Assembly: GCF_042453785.1 (NCBI RefSeq)
Contig: NC_091670.1
Coordinates: forward strand, 36,529,501 to 36,593,500
Source: Malus domestica
Lineage: Eukaryota > Streptophyta > Magnoliopsida > Rosales > Rosaceae
Direction: 5' to 3'
DNA: 64,000 nucleotides
Below are positions 11,539-21,289 of this stretch, piece by piece. The stretch's first letter is position 1, and each line of letters begins with the position of its first letter. The notes under the pieces were generated by a model. That model was not told the origin of the DNA and did no database searches. It saw only the letters and a list, made by a program, of their open reading frames with translations. The position numbers were made by a program, and so were the translations under genes.

Positions 11539-12529
11539 ATTTTTTAATTCCAGTTCTGTTTGATTATGGGGGATATGGAGATTTTGGGAAGTGGGTAACT
11601 TTTTTTTACTGATAGTTTTGTTTTCTTTGGGGACGTGAAGCTCTGGAAGTGTGGATGCATGCAGTGCAAAGATAGCAGATTCATGATTTGGAGGATGAGA
11701 CCTTTGATTCACTGGTGAAAGATGCCAACCTTATCTGTGTATGCTTGAAAATTCACTGAGAAGAAAGGTACCCACTTTACTTTTTCTTTTTTCTTGTTAC
11801 TTCTACAACCTCTGATTCCTGAAGCCTTCTGGTTTATGAAGATTTTGAATTTGTTGGGTTTTTATATATTTATTACTATTTACAGTGACCAGATTAAAAG
11901 GAATGCATGTAGTGGAAATTGTGAAAATTGGATGTGGAAGTTCTTCTACTGTAGTTTCTTGATATGATGAGTTCTCAAAGTAGTTGAAAATTGGATGTGG
12001 AAGTTTTGGTTTTGTAATTTCAGAAACCCATTTATTTTTTAATTCCTGTTCTGTTTGATTATGGGGGATATGGAGATTTTGGGAAGTGGGTAACTTTTTT
12101 TTACTGATATTTTTGTTTTCTTTGGGGACTTGAAGCTCTGGAAGTGTGGATGCATGCAGTGCAAAGATAGCAGATTCATGATTTGGAGGATGAGACCTTT
12201 GATTCACTGGTGACAGATGCCAACCTTATCTGTGTATGCTTGAAAATTCACTGAGAAGAAAGGTACCCACTTTACCTTTTCTCTTTTTCTTGTTACTTCT
12301 ACAACCTCTGATTCCTGGAGCCTTCTGATTTATGAAGATTTTGAATTTGTTGGGTTTTTATATATTTATTACTATTTACAGTGACCAGATTAAAAGGAAT
12401 GCATGTAGTGGAAATTGTGAAAATTGGATGTGGAAGTTCTTCTACCGTAGTTTCTTGATCTGATGAGTTCTCAAAGTAGTTAAAAATTGGATGTGGAAGT
12501 TTTGGTTTTGTAATTTCAAAAACTAGGAA
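11539..12529 (+). repeat. 495-bp tandem duplication of the DUF632 leader (unit A only)
   Basis: Two consecutive copies of the sequence immediately upstream of the start codon (from ACCCATTTATT through GTTTTGTAATTTCA) lie 495 bp apart, with few differences. Unit B has one copy (about 20750-21235). The duplication doubles any leader, intron or promoter elements held there, so it could change expression of copy 1. Confidence 0.85.
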
Positions 12530-12573
12530 GAAGAGATTGTGTTGTTTTTGGTAGAATTTGTTAATCTGGAAAG

Positions 12574-15500
12574 ATGGGTTGTGTTGCATCTAGGATTGAT
12601 AAGGAAGAGAGGGTGAGGGTTTGCAAGGAGAGAAAGAAGCTAATGAAACAGTTGGTAAGGTTTAGAGGTGAATTTGCTGAGGCACAATTGGCTTATTTAA
12701 GATCATTGAGGAACACTGGATCAACACTCAGACAATTTACCGAGTCGGAGACGTTGGAGCTTGATAATACTGCTCCATACGGCTTGGAGTCGCCAGCTTC
12801 ACCATCTTCCCCTTTGCCTCCTCCTCCGCCGCCACCACCTTTGAGCCCTGATGAAACTGTGGAATCGCTAGAGGAAAAATGGGAAAAGACTATGATGGAA
12901 TTTAAGGAAGACGAACAGGAAGAGGAAACAGTTGCTAATGTTGTGAATTTGCCGCCTAAGAACCTGCAGCTCGCAGAAGCCATCGTGGAGGATGTATCAG
13001 TGAAAAAGCGGCATACTAAGGACACTGCAGATGTGCCCATGGTACTGTGGAAAAGCAAGAAGACCTTGGAGGGTATAGCTAAGGTGTTAGATGATTATTT
13101 TCTGAAATCATCAGATGGTTTAAAGGAAATTGCTGTTCTTATGGACATCAAAGGAAGGGACGCTTTTCTGCCACTCAGTAGTAGCGAAAGCAAAAGTAAG
13201 ATGTTGATTTTTGGATTTGGTTTCTCCTATACGTTGTCTCTTTTTATTTCTTGATGATTTTTTCTTTTGACAGAAACACAAACTTTATAACAAAGTTGGA
13301 GAAAAGTAAATGTAGCATGGTAGAGAAGTTTGTAAAATTAATTTTTACACTTCTAACTCGAAAATACATATCACAGCAAAGTCAAATTTTCACATGTATT
13401 AGTTCTTTACAACACTGTGTTATCGTGCAGCTCAATGCAGTCTCTATGTCTGTGTTCTTGTGGTTACTGGCTATTTCACTTATTAAGCTCTTCCACATAT
13501 TTTCTTTGCTGTGCGATTTACAGGGAAGAGGTCGAATTCCACAAAGGTCTTTAGTGCATTCCCATGGGGCTGGTCTTCTAGGTCACTTCAATTTCCTAAA
13601 GATGAGGCTGAGTCTAGTGGTCCAAATGAACCATGCAGGCCAGGAGCTCATTGCATCACACTGAAAAAATTATATGATCACGAAAAGAAACTTTACAAAG
13701 AAGTTAAGGTAAGAATAGTAATTGACTAGTGTATCCAGTGAAGATAATTGGAATGTGTATTTAAATATGACAAACTAGCCTCGTTCCTCTCCTCCTAATT
13801 CTCCTTTTCCAGCTAGCCTTGTTTCTAGAGAATTTAATCATTTTTATTGTGCAGGAGGAAGAGTATACCAAATTCGAGCACGATAGGAAATCCAAATTAC
13901 TGCAAAAACAAGAGGATGAAAACAATGACCGGACCAAGACTGAGAAAATTCAGTTAAGCGTTGAGAGTGTGGAGTCTGAAATCTTTCCTCTTCAGGATTC
14001 AATCAGCACTACTTGTTCTTCAATAGTGAAGCTCATAGATAATGAGCTGTATCCTCAGTTGGTCACGCTAACTTCTGGGTATTGTTGAGATTATGAAAGC
14101 CATTGTTTTTTTCTTGGTCTAGAAAAATAATATGGATGCTATTCTATTAGCTTTAAATTATGTAGGACAGTAGAATGTATAAAGTACTCTTGATCACTCA
14201 GGGAAAATTGTTCGTCACGATGACTCAAATTACCCTTTTACTGAAGAAAAGCTTGATTTAATTGTATTTGTTTTGTCTTCAGAATTAAAGTTGCTTTACC
14301 CTGAAGATGGAATTGTCAACTGCCCTTCTGCACCTTTCAATGGAATGTGGTGAAACACTTCCCTGCTTATTTGTATCCTGAGATGTCTTCTTTGTATGGC
14401 CCTCTTGCAGGCTTTTGCACTTGTGGAGAACGATGTATGAATGTCACCGAGTTCAGCATTATGTTTCCCAGCAGTTGAATATTCTTACTGATATTGAAAA
14501 GCTAAACTTGAGTAGCAACTATCATCGCCAAGCTGGAGTTCAACTGGAAACCGAGGTCTCTTGTTGGTACAACAGCTTCTGCAAAGTCATAAAATCTCAA
14601 AAAGAGTATGTTAGAACACTTTCCAGGTGGATCCAACTTACTGACAGTCTTGTCGATGATGATCGAAAGAGTCTGTACTCATCTTCTGTTCACCGCATAT
14701 GTGAACAATGGAATCTTGCCTTTGAAAGATTACGAGATAAGGTACTTCTGTTATAACCTTATGTTGGATATCACTGATTTTCCAGAAAATCTAACGTTCT
14801 TAAAAAGAAAATTCTTGATGATCTTATCTACTATGAGCTACTATATAAATGTTGTCACTAAAAGTGGAGTGCACCAATAGATATGTTCCCATTGCTCGTT
14901 TGGTCGGAGGAAGGTAAATTGTACATGGTAGTGGAAAGGACGACCTGTTTTTCAGTCTTTCTCACTTGTATAACAAAATACAAGGAGTTGGACGTTTGCT
15001 GTGCTGAGGCAAAACATGTGGTTGGCCTTTGACGGAAAAACAAATTGACGTGCATTTCTTGTTGCATATGATGAGAATGGAGAGGGTATTTGATAAAGAG
15101 TATTAGATGTTGAGGTATTAGGCGATCAAGATGTACTAAGATATGGAAGTTAGATGAATCAATTAGATATAGTTCAAATCCTCGCAATTATTTTGAAGTT
15201 AAGAATAACTGATCACTATTATGAACCATTCTATTTCGTAACCTAGTTTGTTCTTGGCGTTGTACTTATACCTCTGAAACCATAAATTACCTCATGTGCT
15301 GTTTTATGTGGGGAGCTTTAACTTTTTATGCTTTTTCGTGCTTGCAGGAGGCAGCGGAGGCCATCAAGAGCCTTCTATTAGCCATCCACTCGATTCTCAT
15401 GCAGCAAGAAGAGGAGCACAATCTGCAGAAAAAATACGAGAAACTTGACAAAAGGCTGCAAAAGGAGTCAGATTCATTAGTTGAGATGGAGGAAAGGAGC

Positions 15501-15803
15501 ACTGCCGAAGATTTGTACTCCAGTTTAGGCCCTAAGCATCCGTTGTCGCTTAAGCGTGCTAAAATCGAAGCCTTAAAGAAGCAAGTGGACAGCGAGAAGG
15601 CTAAATATCTGAACTCGGTCCAGGTTAGTAAGGCCATGACGTTGGAAAACCTGAAAACGAGCCTTCCTAATGTATTCCAAGCGTTAATGACGTTTTCAAG
15701 TCTCTATGTGGAAGCCATTGAGTCTGTTTGTGGGCACATTAAACCAGCTGATGGTTTTGATTCCACTTCTGATCACAATAGGGGTGTCTCTCCAAGTGAT
15801 TAG
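12574..15803 (+). CDS. DUF630/DUF632 protein, copy 1 (APSR1/NRG2-like family)
   Basis: Five exons: 12574-13195, 13524-13708, 13855-14078, 14411-14741, 15348-15803. Phases fit and give 605 residues. The N-terminus MGCVASRIDKEERVRVCKER is the DUF630 signature and carries an N-myristoylation motif (MGC). A proline-rich stretch follows, then the DUF632 region (KKLYDHEKKLYKEVK, LWRTMYECHRVQH, RWIQLTDSL), which is largely coiled-coil. Related plant proteins act in root growth and nitrate or phosphate responses; the exact role is unknown. Relative to copy 2 it lacks 44 residues between the proline tracts. Its last residues differ (DHNRGVSPSD instead of EIALPSTS) because the unit A/B junction falls inside the last exon. 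The frame is open throughout, so it may be expressed. Confidence 0.88.
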
Positions 15804-16350
15804 CTAGGCAGCTAGGCAGCTGTGACCAAAGTTGAAAAGCTCGTGTATTTTGGTTAGGCATGGCCTTACATTGATCTACTAGATGCGTGAGCTACCTTAA
15901 TCAGACAATCTTACCGAAATTTATCTCCTTATAACGAGTTGCAAAACCAAACATAAAGGTAAGAAATACAATCAAAATATTATAAAAAGAAACGTGAAAT
16001 GCCTTAGCATCATTCAACTTGTTTTTTTATTTGTTTTCACTTGAGGTTGAACTAAATATATGGGACTAAAACAGATAAATGCTAAGAAGACTTTCTACCA
16101 CCTCATAGTTTAACATTAACTCTCGTGTCTCCCTAGCATACGTAGGTGTGAAGTTTTGTCAAGTTCAATGCAAAATGTGGAAACCTACATAATCTTGTAT
16201 TCTGCAAGTTTGCAGAGCGTGGGAGGGATAACATGAGTATATATAGTGTATCATAATTTGTGTTGTTTGCTTTTTACTTCTTAATTACTTTGCAAAACAA
16301 TAAACAAGTAGTCAAGCGGACTCGAACATTCAATTTTTTGAAACGTTTTT

Positions 16351-16361
16351 ATTGTCTAGTC

Positions 16362-16401
<40 letters not shown>

Positions 16402-16495
16402 AAACATTCAAGTTCAACTTACTTTAATGGCGAATTTGATACCTAATTATTATGATTAAACATGAAGTGTGAGAGAAGTATTTCATTGTCTAGTC

Positions 16496-16533
<38 letters not shown>

Positions 16534-16617
16534 AAACATTCAAGTTCAACTTACTTTAATGGCGAATTTGATACCTAATTATTATGATTAAACATGAAGT
16601 GTGAGAGAAGTATTTTC
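16351..16617. repeat. 134-bp tandem duplication containing GA microsatellites
   Basis: Two copies of a segment starting ATTGTCTAGTCAATGAGAGA lie 134 bp apart. Each holds a long (GA)n run and the same downstream sequence. Unit A has one copy with only a short GA run. Microsatellite-assisted slippage or unequal exchange is the likely cause. Confidence 0.85.
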
Positions 16618-16827
16618 TCAGCACAAATACAAAGTAATCGTGTTAATGATTCAACTTCATATGAAAAAAGAATTGCACATGTTGTTAAATTAAAGACACG
16701 GGATGCTACAACGTCGTATGCTGCCGTTAAGAGTCGCTGTCGTGGACCACGAGAGGATACATCCTCCTCAGGTTCTTGCAAACGGGTTCACTACTATCAT
16801 ATGTTGTACAGATTAAAAAAACAATGA
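16594..16827 (+). other. Short conserved reading frame next to U6, copy B (open)
   Basis: A 77-residue frame with QSNRVNDSTSYEKRIAHVVK in the middle and ending VHYYHMLYRLKKQ. The equivalent in unit C keeps most of the same residues. It lies about 130 bp beyond the 3' end of U6. I know no protein family for it. It may be an exon remnant of a lost gene carried in the unit. Confidence 0.35.
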
Positions 16828-16953
16828 ATTACTGGAGATAAGAGATACTTCCCCATAGCTTAAAACCCAGAACCTCATTCAGTTATGTATTTTACCCTTC
16901 GGATTCAGACAAGCACCTTGATACAGAGGGAAGACGACGGAAAAACGGCAAAA

Positions 16954-17003
16954 AAAATTTGGACCATTTCTCGATTTATGCGTGTCATCCTTGCGCAGGG
17001 GCC

Positions 17004-17035
<32 letters not shown>

Positions 17036-17055
17036 TCGGATGTCCCCGAAGGGAC
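16954..17055 (-). ncRNA. U6: U6 spliceosomal snRNA (unit B)
   Basis: The minus strand carries a complete plant U6: 5' GTCCCTTCGGGGACATCC, the ACAGAGA box (GATACAGAGAAGATT), the AGC-containing U4-pairing region, GATGACACGCATAAATCG and the 3' GGTCCAAATTTT end with a T run as polymerase III terminator. I see no difference from the Arabidopsis U6 I remember. U6 forms the catalytic centre of the spliceosome with U2. With the promoter at 17078-17120 it looks functional. Confidence 0.96.
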
Positions 17056-17077
17056 AAGCAGTGCTATGGAGGAAAAG

Positions 17078-17120
17078 TATATAAAGCGTTGAAGAATAGC
17101 ATGATTGACCGATGTGGGAC
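17078..17120 (-). promoter_or_regulatory. U6 promoter (unit B): TATA box and USE
   Basis: On the minus strand TTTATATA (17085-17078) lies at about -30 to -23. The upstream sequence element GTCCCACATCG (17120-17110) lies 24 bp further out. This shorter USE-TATA spacing is the plant hallmark of polymerase III snRNA genes. Confidence 0.95.
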
Positions 17121-17649
17121 AAGTGTTGCCTTGTTTTCAAGGCTCAGTTTTCCTTCTTTACTCGTCAGGAGTGAGGCCCCAGCCCAATCTCCCTCAGACA
17201 GACCCAATTGGGCCTTTTCTTCGTGGGTTGGATTCAATTTATTAAATTTAAGTTACAATCTTCCTTTTCCTAGAGAAGCCCAAAGAAGAAGTAAAACAAA
17301 GATATCAAACTCGTACATAAACCTTTCGCCCCTTTTGATAGCCAAATGGTCAATGGGTGGATCAAACTTCTCCTTCTAATTTTTATTACAATTTTCAAGT
17401 TTTCATTGCTTACTAGAAAAGAGTAAAATATAGAATTCGTCCACGAATTCACACCCTAGTTTAGAATTTGTTTCTCAACTACTTTTTCGTTAATTTACGT
17501 CTCTTGATTTACCAAAATAAGCATCATTCGTTCTTTTGGTGAATGTTGTCAGCTTTTTTGTTCAAAAAGGCTCGTGCTACACACATGAGGTGTATTTTTC
17601 AACGATACATTGGGAGAGAAGAGAAGAGGGAAAATGCTCACAAAAATAG

Positions 17650-17960
17650 ATGGAGGTTATTTTGAGCAAATGGGCATGGGTGCGAGATGTTGGCGGTGCT
17701 ATTGTGGCAATGATGGCGGGAAGAGTTGAAGGAGTGCGATCACCATTTCAGGTGGAGCTGATGGTTCACATGCATGCATGCATTATATTTGAAGGAGATT
17801 CAAGGGATAGATCACGTGCTTGAGGAACCACCCAACACTATCACCAACTTGTTAGAGAATAGCTCACGCGTTCAATCTTTACAGTGTTGTCCTCATTTTT
17901 CTTAGACGAGTTGAAAGTTCCGGTAAGGTTCGTTGTGTTCTATCCTCCATATGATATGAC
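17650..17960 (+). pseudogene. RNase H-like (RVT_3/LINE type) remnant, unit B
   Basis: Homologue of the fragment at 8760-9080 with the same WAWVRDV and SPFQVELM stretches and similar interruptions. No function expected. Confidence 0.45.
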
Positions 17961-18810
17961 GTTTAATGTCTATAAATATTGTACCTTTAACATCAACATA
18001 GTCTCCCTCAACATCCTTAGTATTGTGTGTTGAATTAACTAGAGGAAAACTGCACAGAAGCTTTACTTGTACCACCAACATCCACAAATCCTTCCGAGCA
18101 CAAGTCATTGCTTAGGTCAATTGGGACGGCAACTACGGCAACACACCCCCTGTGGTCCAATACAGGAGGAAAGTAAATAAAACAAGTGTTGCATTCCTTT
18201 TTGGGTTGTGAGTTTTGAAATTTAAAAAAATAAATAAAAGTGGATTGGTGTGCTATCCGATATACTCCTGAAAAACGCGTCACATGGCTTTTTTAACGAT
18301 AAGGCTGAATGCATCCGCCAGAAGGATGAATGGTGCATGTTTTGATAAATTAAAGAATGTAAATGAAAGAAATATTAGTTAAACGACGATTCTAAACTCG
18401 GATGCGAGTTTAGCACGAATTCTAAATGCAGTTTGTTGATACTTATTTCCACTCGTAGATGTGAAGTTTTAAATTCAATTCACATGAATACTATTTGATA
18501 ATTAAATATAGAATATTCAATAATCATAATATTATTGGATTGCTAGAAGCCTATTCGACCCATCTCTTTAAAATTTAAAGTACATGCTTCCGCGCAAATT
18601 TCAGCAATCACTTGTTCTTATTCTATAAATTGAAATGAATCCAACGATTGATTCATTTTTTTAGACTTTGTTTAATGGATATCTTTAGGTCATTATTCAA
18701 TTTTCATAAATTATAAAAAAGCCTTTCCAATTTTAGATTTTTCAAAACAACTCCTTACTCCAACTTCTTAACCCGTAGATTGATTTCAAATTCATGAACC
18801 ATCCCCCGGA

Positions 18811-19338
18811 TTTTTTTATTGATTGGACAACGTGTATAAACACGACATTATAAAAAGAGCGATGAATTCACAACTTAAGAAATCTTTCGAAAAGTGAACT
18901 TTGGTACTTTAGAAAAGTAGTTTTCTGAATTCTTTTAGTTTTCTAAACTTTAATTTAATTCATGATAACAACGTAAGTTTTGAATATTTTTTTATTGATT
19001 GGACAACGTGTATAAACACGACATTATAAAAAGAGCGATGAATTCACAACTTAAGAAATCTTTCGAAAAGTGAACTTTGGTACTTTAGAAAAGTAGTTTT
19101 CTGAATTCTTTTAGTTTTCTAAACTTTAATTTAATTCATGATAACAACGTAAGTTTTGAATATTTTTTTATTGATTGGACAACGTGTATAAACACGACAT
19201 TATAAAAAGAGCGATGAATTCACAACTTAAGAAATCTTTCGAAAAGTGAACTTTGGTACTTTAGAAAAGTAGTTTTCTGAATTCTTTTAGTTTTCTAAAC
19301 TTTAATTCAATTCATAATAATTGTTATTCAACGTAAGT
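18811..19338. repeat. Triplicated 176-bp tandem repeat (unit B only)
   Basis: Three almost identical copies beginning at TTTTTTTATTGATTGGACAA, with GATTGGACAA at 18821, 18997 and 19173, an exact period of 176 bp. Unit A has one copy (about 10215-10400) and unit C one partial copy. The near identity implies a very recent expansion. It lies about 2 kb upstream of DUF632 copy 2. Confidence 0.93.
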
Positions 19339-20072
19339 TTTGAATATTTTTCAGCAAACCCTAGTAATGGTGGAAGCCTAGAAACACCACATATCATGCT
19401 TTCTTAGTACCTAAGAAATAAAAGTTATTACAACTTAATTACAATTAAAATACTTGAGAGAACGAAAAAAGTAGAGAAAAAGCCAACAGCGGAAAGAAGA
19501 TAGCAAAAGAGCTTTTTAAACACAAACTGGAAAAATTGTAGTGGGAGCTTTATGAACAAAGCCACCCATCTCCTCGGCCCTCTTTTGCATGCTAGAATGC
19601 GCACCTCTAGGTTTCACTCACGTCATACGAAACTACCAGCAGTCATGTAATATAATAATTTACTTTATATCTTGAGTAAAATAAGTTGATATATCATCAT
19701 AAATAAATTACATGCTGATGTAAGATTTACACATTCAATAATTTTTTTTGTGCGCGATGTCATTTAAGTTTAATACGTATACAACATATACTGAATGACG
19801 TAATAACATATTGCCATTAGGCTTAACATGAGACAAATCACGTTAGCCTAACACGTAAAAATACATATTGAGTAACGTTGACTGTTGAAACGAAAAGGTT
19901 AATTTTCTAATGTAGAATTCACACTCAATAACTTGTAGTTTTACCTCTCTTTGCTAAAATGCACCGAGGGTAACACACTCTAGTCCTGTTGGGCAGCAGT
20001 GTTGCAATTGGTGGAGTGGCCTTCCCAATTGGAAATCATGTCTGTCATTCATGATCGTGAGTTGCTTCTTGG

Positions 20073-20239
20073 GAGAAATTTTTTATTGTAACCGAAGCAC
20101 AGAGATACATCATGTATTTTTATATAAATGATAGAAAATTTTATTTTTTAAGTTATTAACTTTTTAACACACATATCATGTTATTTATTTAGTACACGTG
20201 ATGTATCATACAATGTATCGATCACACTGAAAAATTTCT
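20073..20239. mobile_element. Mutator-type MITE, 167 bp, 9-bp target duplication
   Basis: Terminal inverted repeats GAGAAATTTTTTATTG and AAAAATTTCT are flanked by a perfect 9-bp duplication GCTTCTTGG (20064-20072, 20240-20248). A 9-bp duplication is diagnostic of Mutator-like elements. The element is absent at the homologous site in unit A (near 11130), so it inserted after the duplication. A relative is at 9546-9706. Confidence 0.88.
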
Positions 20240-21289
20240 GCTTCTTGGGTAAGTATTTTTATATGTTGTGCTAAAGTGCGCCATCTTCCTCGCTCTTGTC
20301 CTTGAATGCTTCTCTTTCTCTCTTGGGTCTCGAGCTCATCTCTCTCTCCTTGCTTTCTCTCGCTTCTCTGTGTGCTTGGAGAATGGTCTCCACTTGAAAA
20401 GCATGGAAAAGGCAACGCACAATTGTTGAAGAAGATTCAACTTCCTGTCACAACGTTTTGAAAGCTCAAATCCCTGCTACTACTAATAGCAGTGAGTGTC
20501 GTTTTACTGCTGTAGTTTTTTCTGGGCAAGGCAAATCTCTGCTCTTCTTTCTTTCTATAACAGTTTCCATGTCGGGAGAATTGTTTATCTTGTTTTTTGC
20601 TTTCCATTTTTTTAATTAATATGTTTATTTATTTTATGAACGTTCAAATTTTTATGTAACCAAACAAAAAAGGTAGCATTTTCAAACACATTTCTGGAAC
20701 TGCTTGGCAGGAAAAACACTTCTCTGAAAAGCTGCTCCAAAACCCATTTATTATTTTTTTAATTCCAGTTCTGTTTGATTATGGGGGATATGGAGATTTT
20801 GGGAAGTAGGTAACTTTTTTTTTTTACTGATATTTTTGTTTTCTTTGGGGACTTGAAGCTCTGGAAGTATGGATGCATGTAGTGCAAAGATAGCAGATTC
20901 ATGATTTGGAGGATGAGACCTTTGATTCACTGGTGAAAGATGCCAACTTTATCTGTGTATGCTTGAAAATTCACTGAGAAGAAAGGTACCCACTTTACTT
21001 TTTCTCTTTTTCTTGTTACTTCTACAACCTCTGAAGCCTCCTGGTTTATGAAGATTTTGAATTTGTTGGGTTTTTATTTATTTATTATTATTTTCAGTGA
21101 CCAGATTAAAAGGAATGCATGTAGTGGAAATTGTGAAAATTGGATGTGGAAGTTCTTCTACTGTAGTTTCTTGATATGATGAGTTCTCAAAGTAGTTAAA
21201 AATTGGATGTGGAAGTTTTGGTTTTGTAATTTCAGAAACTAGGAAGAAGAGATTGTGTTGTTTTTGGTAGAATTTGTTAATCTGGAAAG

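Larger units (their letters stand above)
5773..15775. repeat. Segmental duplication unit A
   Basis: Unit A starts at AGGGGTGTCTCTCCA and is collinear with unit B (15776-24800) along its length: short conserved frame, U6 remnant, RNase H-like fragment, AT-rich spacer and DUF632 gene. Differences are discrete: a solo LTR (7275-8711), two MITEs (9288-9444, 9546-9706) and a 495-bp leader duplication are only in A. A 176-bp triplication, a 134-bp duplication and a MITE at 20073 are only in B. The right end falls inside the last DUF632 exon. Confidence 0.9.
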
